Shown: piece by piece, positions 46,891 to 59,122 of the stretch
Layout of the letters: every line of letters starts with the position of its first letter
How positions within the stretch are numbered: the first letter of the stretch is position 1
Assembly: GCF_007655135.1 (NCBI RefSeq)
Contig: NC_045134.1
Coordinates: forward strand, 5,228,982 to 5,292,981
Direction of reading: 5' to 3'
Origin: Punica granatum
Lineage: Eukaryota; Streptophyta; Magnoliopsida; Myrtales; Lythraceae
DNA: 64,000 nt
Notes under the pieces: generated by a model
The model's input: the letters and a program-made list of their open reading frames with translations, nothing else
Told to the model about the DNA's origin: nothing
Database searches by the model: none
Translations under genes and position numbers: made by a program

Positions 46891-47784
46891 TTTATAACAA
46901 GAAAATCTATTCGGGAATCCCACAAGTAATTCATGAAAAGAAAAAAAAAAAGAGAGAGAATGGGACCAGCAAATGTGCACCGACAATGGTCGGCTCTTGA
47001 TATTCTATCGAATGCCTCAACGAGATCAACAAGTCCCCCATCCTAGGCTTAAGGCTAGGAATTGACTTGGGTTGGTTTCGAGGGCAATCATCCCTCAAAA
47101 ATTTTGAGATTAAAAAAATTTATATATTACAATCTAATTTTTTACGAAATTTCTTATATCTATCTCTCTAAATCGGAAACATTATTATTTTTTGTCCCCT
47201 TCAAAGAGTTCGCCCCCTCAATTGAAATCATGGGTCCATTCCCGCCAAAGACCATAGTTTCACCCTCGGCCAGTGTGGCATATCACTAACCATGCACTTA
47301 AGTCCCCTATTAAGTCATGCCTCATCTCCGGGGCCACACTAGTAGCTTTATTAATAAGGCCGATGTCGGCGTTTTTGGATTAGCTCAACTGTAGCGAAGC
47401 ATGCAGCTTAGCCATATTGAGAGCCAGAAAATGCTCGAACCTTTATCTTTTAGGAGGCATATAGCAGATTCTCGATAATTAAATTATTAGTAATGTACAT
47501 TCCTATTAAAATGGGCATCCACATTTCCACCATTGATGATAACCTACATTACCATTCGAGAGGAAATATGAGAATAAAAATGTGAATTGTCATGACTCAA
47601 CTAAACATGAGAATCTCGTGGACTCAAGAATTTATTATCTATTATCATGTCTAATGCTTGGTCTTGCCACATGCATCCAACCACTTGATAATCTTACGAT
47701 CAATTCGAATTCAGTACATGACTTTTCGCTTTCCCATGTGACTATCGCTATTATCAATGGCGGATGCGTGGTCGAATCATATGA
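46891..47784. other. Intergenic with dispersed repeat remnants
   Basis: No gene. About 47085-47260 ends in TTCGCCCCCTCAATTGAAATC, a phrase echoed at about 63300 (TTCGCTCCCCTCGATGCAAATC), suggesting remnants of one dispersed family. Confidence 0.35.
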
Positions 47785-48965
47785 CACTACATAATAAAAG
47801 ACATTTACTAACGGAAATTTTTACTAACAACACATAAGATGTTGGAAAATAGAGATCCATACGAACATATTTATAATCCATTAGTATAAATTTATAATTT
47901 TCTAATGGTGTGATTTTACTGTTGGCATGGATTGAGACTTTTCAAATGAGGAGCCTCACTCTGTCGGAGAGTGGGTATAAAGAATTCATGATTTTTTTGA
48001 GAGGCTGTCTGGTTTAAGTATAGATAAGCTGAGATTGACCCTAACAAGGAAGGCTCGCTACAGTTTCTTGCAAGAGTTTCATTCGCCTGACTTTCATGTT
48101 ATTGCTTTGCTTGCTGAATTCAATATTTCTCTTATTATGATCGTTTCTGGATCCCACTTTTATAGATCCCTGAGCTTTATGCTAAGTATGTTTTGCTCAT
48201 GAAGATTCTCTTCGTGGGGAGACTAAGCTAGAAGGCAGTACCATGTTTGTTCATCAATTTTCTCTTCCTTGTTTTCTTTTTGAATTTTCGAGATACAATT
48301 TCTTTTGAATTGATACAATTTTCTTTCTTTATTTTCAGGTTCGCTTACGAGTGCGATACAAGATTAGCATGATGGTTCTTTCACGGTTATGAAAAGTATA
48401 TTTTTCTTATTGAGTATAGATCTATCTATCAAGTGAGACTACACGATCGTTGATTCTTTTTAAGTTAGTAAGACATTTAATATGGATTGTTCTTTTACTC
48501 TTTTTAGTTTGATGAATAATTGAATGATCAGTTCTTTTGGTAATTGGCTTAAAATTATGGTCATAATATTTTTTTAAAATCCAAAAAATTATCTATTGGC
48601 CAAAATAAACATGATTATCTAAAATATCCCCGCGAAAGAGGTGAAACTCTAGCTGTTAGACTTTTTGCTCAAGTCCGTTGGGAGAGCTCCCTGACAGACC
48701 TTATAGTTGTTATAACTTGGATATATTCCATCAAATTTTTATTTATCCTAAGGAAATGGGATTTCCAACAGAATTAATTTGTCATTAGTATAGGTTTTTA
48801 AGCTTTACGAACAACCACAAATCTATTACGGAAGACCTATACTAACACAATTTTTCGCAACCACTCCCTTAACTGAAGGTATAACCTAATAGGGTCCTTA
48901 CTAACAGAGATTCTACCTTTACAAATAGATTTTATCCGTTCGTAAATGGGACTTATTTTGTAATG
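47785..48965. mobile_element. CACTA-like non-autonomous element, about 1.18 kb
   Basis: The left end CACTACATAATAAAAGACAT, followed by TTACTAACGGA, matches the complement of the right end, CATTACAAAATAAGTCCCAT followed by TTACGAACGGA. Subterminal ACTAAC/ACGAAC-type units recur inside both ends (GTTAGTAAGG, CTAACGG). The flanks TGA and CGA are a degraded 3-bp duplication at best. The interior has no transposase reading frame. Confidence 0.65.
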
Positions 48966-49049
48966 CGATATTGGCGTCCTCGGGGTCTGATGCGATTGGA
49001 GACAAGACAAAAATGGCTCGAGGGGGGCGCCCTGTCACTGTGGGGGTGT

Positions 49050-49080
<31 letters not shown>

Positions 49081-49330
49081 TTGGGGAAGATGAAGAACGT
49101 CACGGTCGGTCAAAGAAAGTACCACACAGATGCATGCCATGCTTATTGCCACCTTGCCCCCCTCTCTGGTATAAAGATATATATCAGTATCAATGCGTAT
49201 GTTATGTGTGTACTTTGCGTCGGACTTCCCAGTCAAAAATATACGCATGCTGCGACAAAAATAACATATAAAATAATGATTATTATAATATACAAATTAG
49301 GACAAAAATATAATATATATATATATATAT
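48966..49330. other. Intergenic with (GA)n and (TA)n microsatellites
   Basis: (GA)n at 49051-49080 and (TA)n at about 49312-49330. No gene supported; open frames here translate the simple repeats. Confidence 0.4.
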
Positions 49331-49612
49331 TCATCAAGGAGTCTGCAGCCCGTGGTTGAACTCATCGCAGTCTGCTTGCTGATATCAAGAATCTTGTTTC
49401 GCAGGGGTGGGAGACTCGTCTTCAACATATGCACCGCGAGGGAAATTTGTGTGATATTGGTTTGGTCGACGTGCCATTTCCTTCCTTCTTGGTGTTCATC
49501 TTTTATTTTCAGTTCATAATGGCTTACGTTGTTTGTTGTTAAGCGATCTGTTAAGGTCCGTTACACTCCGTTTATGTTGATAATTCCGTTTTTCTATCTT
49601 AAAAAAATATAA
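49331..49612 (+). mobile_element. 5'-truncated LINE 3' end (RNase H fragment)
   Basis: The frame at about 49357-49480 reads LTHRSLLADIKNLVSQGWE then TRLQHMHREGNLCDIGLVDV, the typical last part of the plant LINE RNase H domain. It is followed by a short 3' tail ending in an A-rich stretch. AAATATAATATATA-like text occurs on both sides (about 49307 and 49606), a possible target duplication. Confidence 0.6.
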
Positions 49613-52600
49613 TATATACATATATGTAAAAAGATATACATGTACTACAAAAACGTAACATGTATATACTTATAGAAAAGGATTAATTACCAGAAAATTG
49701 CGAATTTTGCGTATTTTTTTAAATATAACACAACAGTTTGAGGGTAGTACAGAAATACACAACTTTTGTCTTTTTTATAAGTGTAGTACAATTTTTAAAA
49801 AATAGTACAGAAAGATTGACTGCTAGGTTTAGCTGCGATTCTAGTACGGTGTCAATTATTCGTCAAATGTAACGGTAGCAACTAATGGCGGCTCGTGGCA
49901 CAATATGATTTGACGAGTGGGTCTCACATGTTTTATTTAATTTAAAAATAATTCTAAAAATTTAAAAATAAGATTTTTTTCTAAAAAAAGAAATAAGCAG
50001 ATTGTAGATTGTAGATTATGGGTGGTGCAATTGGGGCCCGTATTGCTGAAATGAAAGCCTCCAATTTTGGAATTCTTTCGATTCCGACTGTGAGTGCCAT
50101 GATTACGACCACCACCCACATAATTGGGATCATGCTGCTGCTGACGACTCCAATTGGGAGATGGTAGCCATCAACGCACACGCCAACATCGACCCCTTCC
50201 CCCTTTCCTCTTATTAAATTGAATCCCCTTTCTTTTCTTTTAATTTTTAAAATTTTTTTAATTAGATAAAAACATGGGCAGTCTCACTCGTTCAATCATG
50301 TTGTCACACGTAGCAGGTTTGCTCCATATTGCTGTTGTTGTTACAATCTGATGGAATAATTGATGTCGTGCTATATGCGCAACTAAACATGAATGCCGTT
50401 CCTTTTTGTGTTCTTTTTTAAAAGTCATGCTAGGTTTAAGAAGACGTAAAAATGTCATGCATTTACTTCTCTCCAAATGTCATGCTATATTTAGAAAAAA
50501 TACAAACGTCGTGTCTTAATATGCTATTTTTCAAATGTCGTGCTTTTCTAAATGATTAATCTAATAAAAAAATTATATTTTCAGTCCTCCACGTTGGTTA
50601 AGATATTTTTTTCTTCAAAAAAATTTTATCTTTTACTTGAGGATAAATCCTTTATTTGGTCATTTTTTGGAATAAATTTGTAATATCGACGTGGAAGTTT
50701 ATTTAGTGCCACACATATACTTTTGTTTTGTGATTATAAAATTTTCATTATTTTTAATTTTAATAAATAAAAATATCAAAATTAACAAAAGCCAAAACCA
50801 ACTAAAGGGAAATAGGGTTGTGGTTGGCTGCCGGCTATCATTGCCTCCGGTGAAGTCTTTGAAGGCCTCTGCGATCTCTGAGGTTGTCGACAACTTCACA
50901 GCCCTTGAGCCAAGTTTGTTAGCCAACTTTCTCTGTCTCTGTCATGGGAGAAGGTTGGAACGATAGATTCGATAATGGTGACTCTGGCTTAGAGATGTAA
51001 ACGAGTTGAGTCGAGCTGGGCCGAGCCAAGTATTGAAAGACTCGAGCTTGGCCGATCTTAAAAAATTCAGCGTAGGTATTCATCTAATAATCTCACTAAT
51101 ATATAATGCATGAAAAGTTAGAATGGAAAATTATAAATATGATAACAACAAGATCTAGAGATTATAATGAATATAATTGGAAAATAAAAGTCAATATATG
51201 GAAGATAAGGAGAAAATATAATTCATGAGCTACATAAATGCGACTTGCTCAATAAGGAGTGACATATTTATAATTTTAAGTGAACTATTATAATCGCGAG
51301 TTCATCGAATCGAATATTATTGAAGCTCGTCTCGAATATTTATTAAACCAAATCAGTATATTTGCGCATACCTCATATAGTTGAAGCCCCAAGTCGAGGG
51401 TGAGTTGCGATCATCGCTACTTGTGAGCCACCATCACTCCCTCAATCCTCTCGATCTCCCTCTTCGAACAGAAAACAGGAGGACAAAGGGGTCGCTGGTG
51501 GCCTGAGACCCTAGATATGCTTGCCAAAGCCCTCGCATTCAAGAGGCCCCAAGCCACTGTGATTGGCAGGCCACCATCGTCACGCCACATTAACTACTAT
51601 ATCAACATTATTCAAATTTAATTAGCGGAATAGCCAAATAAATTATTTCTCGTGCCTAAAGGATAAGATTGAGGGGGAAAAAGATAAAATTGAAAACCCA
51701 ATTTAACGTAAAAGGTGAAAAAAAAATTATTATTTTGTGAAATGAAATTATTTATTTAAAAATTATTTTAAAAAAATAAGAAAGTGAAAAATGATGGAAG
51801 GGAGGAGGGGTAGCCGTTACTGTGGAATGGCGTGACGGGCGTTCATCCCCAGAAAGCTACAAGACAAACATCATGCCAAATTATTTGCAATTTTGCATGA
51901 TCCCCCACCTCCCCGTTGCCTCCGCTCTCCTTAGACTTTCAGGCCCACCTCCCTCTTTCCATTTCTACCCTCCCCTCCATGCTTAATCCACACTCCTGCC
52001 ACTGAACCATGACAGTTTTCTCTTGAGTTCGAGAATCAAGAGTGAGCGCACGAGGATGAACATAGGATTTTTCTATTATTATTATTATTATTGTTGTTGT
52101 TGTTATTATTATTTCTTAATTTTTTCTTGATAAAAATCAATGAGATTCTAGTATCTTTTTATTCAACTATTTATGCATTTATTAGTGCATTTTGGTATCT
52201 ATTGCGATGGTATTGATACTTTCCATATCACTCGATGTTATAAGATTATTTGAGATTTTCTATTTCTATTTTTTATAATCTGAACTTAGTTTACCATTAT
52301 TCTCATTATGGATCCTTTTAGAAGAAAATAAAAAATCACTTTAAAGAAAGTTAAGGGCAAAGCATCGACAATGAGGAAAATATCGAAGTGATGCTACTTT
52401 CTCGTGGGTAAAGAAGATAAAATTTAGGCTTACAATGTTAATAATATATCAGCTTGCGTTTGGTTTTCGAGTTGAATAATGATCCAACTTAATTTGATTT
52501 TTTACAATGATTATAAGTGTTAATAAATATATTAATGTGTAATAATATATATATATATATATGTATGAGAAAAATAATCCACCCTGCGTGCGAAATTTTA

Positions 52601-54618
52601 AGATGAAAAATGAATTATACTATGTGTAAAATTACATTGATTCGTATATAGTCCTATTCATGATTTGATACATTTTTACTGGATAGAACTTAACTTAATA
52701 TTCTGTTGTATGAAAAATTACATTGATTCATTTTCACATTAATTGAAAAATTATATGAATTCATTTTCAATCAAAAAAGCAAAAAATAAAAACAAAAATG
52801 CAAAAGGGAACACGAGGTGGGAGAGGGAAAATACCGTTGAGAATGGCGAAGACATGTAAGGTGGAAAGGAAAGGAAGAAATAGAGCGGAATTTTTTTAAT
52901 TGAATTTACTATTTTAACCTTCAATTAATGACTCAGATTAACTAACACTAACAGTCATGCACTATGGGCTTTTCTGGAAAACAAACGTTAGACCAAAAGA
53001 CATCCTTCTTATTTTTAAAAGTAATATAGATATATAGATGTAAAAATAGATACAAAATTTATGATTAAAAAATTAATATATATATATATGTGAAAATATA
53101 TGTAAAATTAATTATAAAAATGATAAAAAATACGTGAGAGACTTCATCATTAAATTAAAAAATAATAATTGTACTATTAAATTTATAAAGAATATAGTTG
53201 AATTGGATTAAGTGAATTATTTTACTCAAAAATCAACTAAAGTCAACTTTCTTGTCGCTAATAACTTCAAGTTCCTTCAACGAAACTCAAGTCTTTGGAC
53301 CCATCGCAGACTGCCATGCTAAAAATGGGGTAGACTAAAGTTATCACAGAAGTTTCCTTTTCAAAAGTGTGATCAATAACCATCATACATATATGTTTCG
53401 TTTCATATCCTCCATTAATATTAAAGGTACTTGAAGCATCGATAAATGTGACTAATTTGCATTGTGTCTCCTAAGGGCCATACCCGTCAATATTTGCAGG
53501 AGCAATCATTTCTAGTGATGGCACATTTTACTTCAATAAATCACCAGTTCCTTGCGTGCAATTTTCATTGAGTGGTGCTGGCCATAAAGTCATAGACTGA
53601 AAACTTCTTGTCCCTTTTTCTTTTCTCTTTTTGTTCTTTCGCAAATCAGCGATCATACATTAGACATTATACAATTATACAATGATATGATTTTGGGTCC
53701 ATATGTAGGAGGGGTGGATTTCCCCACCCGCAGGACCCACCCCCACTCTCCCTCTCTCCCTCTCTGTTTTTTTTTTATTTTTTTTTATTTTTTTTTTATT
53801 TCCAATGTCAAATTTTTTCAATGTAAGTGATAAAACCAAAACTTGGGGTAAAATGCTCTCGAACGAAATATAGTGTCATAACCTATAACCTTACTTAAGC
53901 CTATGACATCACTTGAGTTCAACCCATACGCCAAATCAATGCTTAACAAAATATATATCTCTATATTCATAAGAAATTATTTATTTCTTGGGGGCCAGTC
54001 GTCAAAAATGATTTCCTTACTAATATTCCTACGGGAGATGTCCCTTTGTGGCAATTCCATCTATTCCAATTTCGGCAAGCTTAGGTACGATACTAATAAA
54101 GGGAAGAGATTTTTTATATACTGGCCATGTCAATATACAAATAGCACTCATACGGATAATCTCTCGAGATGAATGCTTAATTCATTATGATTTGGATGCT
54201 ATTTCAAGTCTAAACATAACTCCAAAACATATATCCATTAATCTAAATAAGTTACGATAGCACCTCTGCATCTACTATGCCAATCACAATCTTTAACCAC
54301 TTCGATGTAAAGATATATCACGTGACAGCGCAATGATCCATACCGAAATGATCCATTGGCACTCGATCGCATTTAAAGCGAAAATATTTTCTTACTAGTT
54401 TATTACATCATGCGACGCATAACTTCATATGTAATGTCATGACAATAACGTAATAATAGAGAAGGAGCCTTGATTCATGAGCGACCTTTCTTATGAGCCC
54501 AACATGGGTCTCTTTCTTCGATCTACAATCCTCTTGTTAGTGGCAGTAACCCGACCACTGCCTTCAACCCCTCTCTCTCTCTCTCTCTCATTTTCTTTTG
54601 TAATTTTTGGTTTTATTT
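49613..54618. other. Repeat-rich gene desert
   Basis: No gene supported over 5 kb. About 49690-49960 resembles one arm of a Mutator-type element (AAAATTGCGAATTTTGCG, ATTCTAGTACGGTGTCAA, compare 31260-31350) without a detectable partner. GC-rich islands at 50010-50190, 50810-50960 and 51370-51600 look like element interiors. About 50988-51370 begins GAGATGTAAACGAGTTGAGT and has GAGCTGGGCCGAG, like a degraded hAT-type repeat. Also (ATT/GTT)n at about 52073-52110, (TA)n at 52547-52561, T/A runs at 53767-53800. At about 54398 TTACTAG with ATCATGCGACGCATAA resembles a minus-strand Helitron 3' end. Confidence 0.4.
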
Positions 54619-54786
54619 ATTTATATATTTAGCAACAGAAACCACTATGTCCCCTTTACATTCTCACTCTGTACAGCTCATTCAATCGCCATTGCCGCAA
54701 TGTCGACGGCCCCTTCCTTCTTCCTCCTCCTCTTCCTCGTCGGATCTCTCCTCTTGCAATGACTCTCAATCTCCGCCACCGAACAC
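54619..54786 (+). pseudogene. Truncated duplicate of the subtilase promoter and signal-peptide start
   Basis: Aligns with 55383-55550: shared TTTATATATTTAGCAACAGAA, leader text and the start of the coding sequence. It has ATG TCG ACG GCC (54700) and encodes a 20-residue signal-peptide-like start ([20 protein letters not shown]), then TGA at 54760-54762 where the live gene has TGC. Similarity ends at about 54786; the rest of the gene is absent. Confidence 0.85.
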
Positions 54787-55381
54787 GGCCCCTCTCTCCC
54801 CCTTTCTCGGTTGATTTTTTTTTTAAGTTGGAAATTCAAAATTAAATATGATAAATGTGCATTACATCAGTTTCAATCCTTTCTTTTTTTTTTCTTGTGA
54901 GAGATCGAATGAATCGGGCGCTATTCTGATTGAATTCGAGTATTGAGTGTTTAGAATTTGAAAATTAAGTTTGGAGAAGAATCGAAGAATCGAAGAAGAG
55001 GAGATCTTGATTCATCGGAGCTATGTCTCTGTCTCCATCTCCGCTGTTGATTTTTGTTGGATTTTATTGGGTCCTTTTGTTTCTTACTTTGAGTAAAGAT
55101 TGAGATGAGAGCGACAGAGAGAGGGGAGAGAGAGGGATAGGAGAGAATGGGGGAAGTGAGAGAGAGAGAAAATATTAATTTACCGTTTCGATGACGTTAA
55201 AAAGATACTAACACGTAATGAGTTACGTTAATGTTAATTTGATGTGGTCAATTACGAGATAATAATAGTATGTATGTACTTAAAAAAAATTTAAAATATT
55301 ATATATCATTAAATAATAAAAAACTGTTTATGCCGTATTATAATATTTATAAAACTTTTTAAACATCCAGTCAAATTATCC
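54787..55381. other. Spacer between the broken and intact subtilase starts
   Basis: AT-rich with GA-rich islands (about 55100-55165). No gene. The spacing between duplicated starts is about 0.76 kb. Confidence 0.4.
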
Positions 55382-55391
55382 CTTTATATAT
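55382..55391 (+). promoter_or_regulatory. TATA box of the SBT1.8-like gene
   Basis: CTTTATATAT at 55382-55391, about 80-90 bp upstream of the ATG. The same element is retained in the upstream broken copy at about 54619. Confidence 0.5.
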
Positions 55392-55470
55392 TTAGCAACA
55401 GAAGTCACTCCGTCCCCTTCCCATTCTCAGTCCGAGTACAGCTCACTCAGTCCCCAGGGCCGCAGTGTCG

Positions 55471-58400
55471 ATGGCCCCTTCCTTCTTTCTCCTCCTCTTC
55501 CTCGCCGGATCTCTCCTCTCGCAATGCCTCTCATTCTCCGCCGCCGAACCCAACAACGTGAAGACGTACATAGTCCACATGAAGCATCACGACAAGCCCT
55601 CCTCCTTCGCCACCCACCATGACTGGTACGCCGCCAGCCTCCGCTCCCTCACCACCTCCACCACCGAAGCAGATGACAGGGCCGGTCACGACTCCTCCTC
55701 CCCCCTCCTGTACACCTACACCGACGCCTACCATGGCTTCGCGGCCTCCCTCACCCCCGACCAAGCCGAGTCCCTCCGCCGCTCTGATTCCGTCCTCGGC
55801 GTCTACGAGGACACTGTGTACTCTCTCCACACCACCCGCACCCCGGAGTTCCTCGGCATCTCCAAGGACCTCGGCCTCTGGGACCCCCGCAGCGACCAGG
55901 GACAGAACCCTGTTCGGGCTGCCGGCGACGTTATCATCGGAGTCCTCGACACCGGGGTGTGGCCCGAGTCGAAGAGCTTCGACGACACAGGCATGGCTGC
56001 GATCCCTGCCCGGTGGCGCGGGGAGTGCGAGGCAGGCCCCGACTTCAGCCCGAAGCTCTGTAACCGCAAGCTCATCGGCGCTCGATACTTCTCCAAGGGC
56101 TATCACATGGCCACAGGTTTGTCGACTCGACTGGATCTGCTTAATTGAAGTAATTGATGATGGTCGTAGTTTATTAATTGAACATATAAGTGATTCAGTA
56201 TCGTTTTTGTCAGGTGGGAGTTTCTTAAAGAAGCCGAAGGAGGCGGAATCTCCCCGGGACCAGGACGGCCACGGGACCCACACCGCGAGCACTGCTGCTG
56301 GGTCTCTGGTTGCCAATGCGAGCCTGCTCGGCTACGCAAGTGGGACTGCCCGCGGTATGGCTACGCATGCTCGGGTTGCATCCTACAAGGTTTGCTGGAA
56401 GACGGGCTGCTTCGGGTCGGACATCCTTGCTGGGATGGATCGGGCTATTGCCGATGGCGTCGATGTTCTGTCCATGTCACTCGGTGGTGGGTCTGCCCAG
56501 TACTACAGGGATACGATTGCCATCGGGGCCTTCACTGCAATGGAGAGGGGCATCCTCGTTTCTTGCTCTGCAGGGAACAGCGGGCCTGCCCGGGCATCGC
56601 TGGCAAATGTGGCACCGTGGATCATGACAGTCGGGGCGGGCACCCTCGACCGTGATTTCCCGGCCTATGTAGTTCTTGGTGACAAGAGCCGCTTTACTGG
56701 GGTGTCCCTGTACAGTGGACCTGGGATGGGCGATAAGGCTGTGGGCTTGGTTTACAGCAAGGGATCAAACAGCTCTAGCAACCTCTGCTTGCCGGGCTCG
56801 CTCGATCATGACCAGGTTAAAGGCAAAGTTGTTTTGTGTGACAGAGGGGTCAATGCCCGAGTTGAGAAGGGGGCAGTGGTCCGGGATGCGGGCGGGGTTG
56901 GGATGATAATGGCCAATCTGGCAGCAAATGGGGAGGAGCTGGTGGCGGACAGCCACCTGTTGCCGGCCGTTGCGGTTGGTTGGAAGATGGGGGATCAGAT
57001 CAGGAAATATGCCACATCCAATCCCAACCCGACAGCCGTGCTCAGCTTCGGTGGAACCGTGCTGAATGTACGCCCATCCCCCGTGGTGGCAGCGTTCAGC
57101 TCAAGAGGGCCGAATCTGGTGACCCCGCAGATACTGAAGCCCGATGTGATCGGTCCTGGGGTCAACATCCTGGCCGCCTGGTCCGAGGCACTGGGGCCCA
57201 CTGGTCTTGACAAGGACACCAGGAAGACTCAATTCAACATTATGTCAGGTACACGCCCAACACAACGGCTAGTTTTGCGATGCTGACTTCTTATAATATT
57301 AGAGATCTTCAATTTCGAATTGCGCTCTTGCTCTTCGGTTAATGGACTTTAGCCAACCTTGGGAAGGCGTGTTAGCACATTACAATCATTCTTAATTCAA
57401 AACTGGGTCCAAAAGCATGGTAATTTCAAATTAACACGGATCCCGGTCTTCCTTATTCAACCTGAATTTAACTATATCGGTAAAATATGCTCGTTGTAAG
57501 GTTATGATTCATGCATCTTTTGACTTGCCTAAGCTTAATCATAATCTTTCGACTGGCCTAAGCTTCTAGGAGGATCAACCTCATTTATAGCGCCATCAAC
57601 TTTTTACTATACATTTCGACGTTGTTGGATATATTGCCAATAACTTAACTTGTTGAAACTGTGTTATGATGGGTACTTTACTGCCTAGGCTCGAGGTCAT
57701 GCGCTTGAAGTGCTGTCGGATATTGTGGGTCCCAAACTGTTGGGTGAATTTACGATGTGAAGAATTTTTAGAGCTGATATTGCTTACTCCGGAAATACCA
57801 AACTTCCACCGGTTGATCAGCGAAAGCCCCATTAGATTGCTGCTTTTGGTATCTCTAGGACTTTGTAGATATTGAAGAAAGTGAGAAAGAACAAAGGCAT
57901 TGAATTCAATTATTCAAATTTAACTTTTAGTTGGGTGTAAGCTGGCAGGCACCAAGGGCAGCAAGTGGTAGGGATTATGAATCGAATCATGTTCACTTCA
58001 CGAGCACATGATAGAAATCTAAGCACAGTGGAGCCGTCACTTGTATAGTAATAGCACTTTTATATTCTAATATGGCTTCACCTAAACCTTGAGGCCCCCC
58101 CCATTAATTTGGACTGTCGCAACGTTGATGATTAAAACCCGAAAAGTGTTATACTTTCAATAGGCGTGCTCGATTACGGTTTGGAATTGATGGAATGCAC
58201 TATTTGTCACCAGCCCTTTTCTGATGGTGACGATGGTGCCTTCTTATTGTTTTAGGGAGTCGTTTTTTGAGCAGAGCCCTCTTATCACTTATTGTTGTGC
58301 TGACTAGTTCTTTAGGTGCAATCCGTTTTCTGTTGTTTTTCTTTCTTTTGAACAAGTGGAAGACGTGAATGTGGACTTTGTGTTGTTGATAAAACGGTGC

Positions 58401-59122
58401 CTGAATAGTGATCTTGTTTCTGACCAGCCTGATCCTTATTGACTGTTTCAGGTACATCAATGTCGTGCCCACATATCAGTGGTTTGGCCGCCCTGCTCAA
58501 GGCGGCTCATCCTAACTGGAGCCCAAGTGCAATCAAGTCAGCCCTCATGACCACAGCGTACGTTATCGACAACACGCAGTCTCCACTCAGGGATGCGGCG
58601 GGCGGGGCCTTCTCCACGCCTTGGGTCCATGGCTCGGGCCATGTGGACCCGCAGAAGGCCCTGTCCCCTGGCCTTGTCTACGATGCCTCTGCAGATGACT
58701 ATGTTGCCTTCCTCTGCTCACTTGACTACTCCCTTGAGCACATCAAGGCCATCGTCAAGCGGCCTGAGATGAACTGCTCGCGGAAGTTCTCGGACCCCGG
58801 GCAGCTCAACTACCCGTCATTCTCAGTCCTGTTCGGGGACAAGAGGGTAGTGAGGTACACCCGGGAAGTGACCAACGTGGGGCCAGCAGCATCTATCTAT
58901 AATGTAACCGTAACAGGCCCTTCTACCGTTGCAGTCAACATAAAGCCCAAGCGGCTTGTCTTTACAAAGGTCGGCCAAAAGCAGAGGTACACAGTGACCT
59001 TCCTGTCGAAGAAAGGGACAAGTCCAACCACAAGGTCGGGGTTTGGGTCCATCACCTGGAGCAAAGCCCAGATTCAAGTGAGGAGCCCCGTTGCTTACTC
59101 ATGGACACAGTTGATGAGCTAA
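55471..59122 (+). CDS. SBT1.8: Subtilisin-like serine protease, SBT1.8-type, 3 exons, 783 aa
   Basis: Exons 55471-56116, 56214-57248, 58452-59122 (2352 nt); intron 2 is 1203 nt. Secreted plant subtilase cleaving extracellular proteins after maturation. Seen: signal peptide ([19 protein letters not shown]), I9 prodomain ([10 protein letters not shown] ... [11 protein letters not shown]), catalytic Asp160 (VLDTGVWPE), His235 (DGHGTHTAS), oxyanion Asn in SAGNSGPA, an inserted PA-type domain, and Ser563 in [11 protein letters not shown] created exactly at the exon 2/3 junction. The C-terminal fibronectin III-like domain ends YSWTQLMS. The frame begins with GTG TCG ATG GCC; I start at the ATG, 55471. 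A long overlapping frame on + from 55619 is a shadow until it enters exon 2. The triad is intact, so the enzyme is probably active. Confidence 0.95.
57249..58451 (+). other. Large intron 2 of the SBT1.8-like gene
   Basis: GT at 57249 and AG at 58450-58451. No domain-bearing frame or terminal repeats found inside. Frames at 57596-57875 and 58200-58500 are chance. Confidence 0.7.

Noticed and set aside
55619..56213. Long + strand open frame of 555 codons starting at 55619
   Set aside because: Its first 200 codons are an out-of-frame, Pro/Ser/Thr-rich shadow of subtilase exon 1. Only from 56214 does it coincide with the true exon 2 frame.
55531..56316. 261-codon minus-strand frame over the subtilase
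   Set aside because: Antisense shadow in GC-rich coding DNA; Gly/Val/Glu-rich with no domain.
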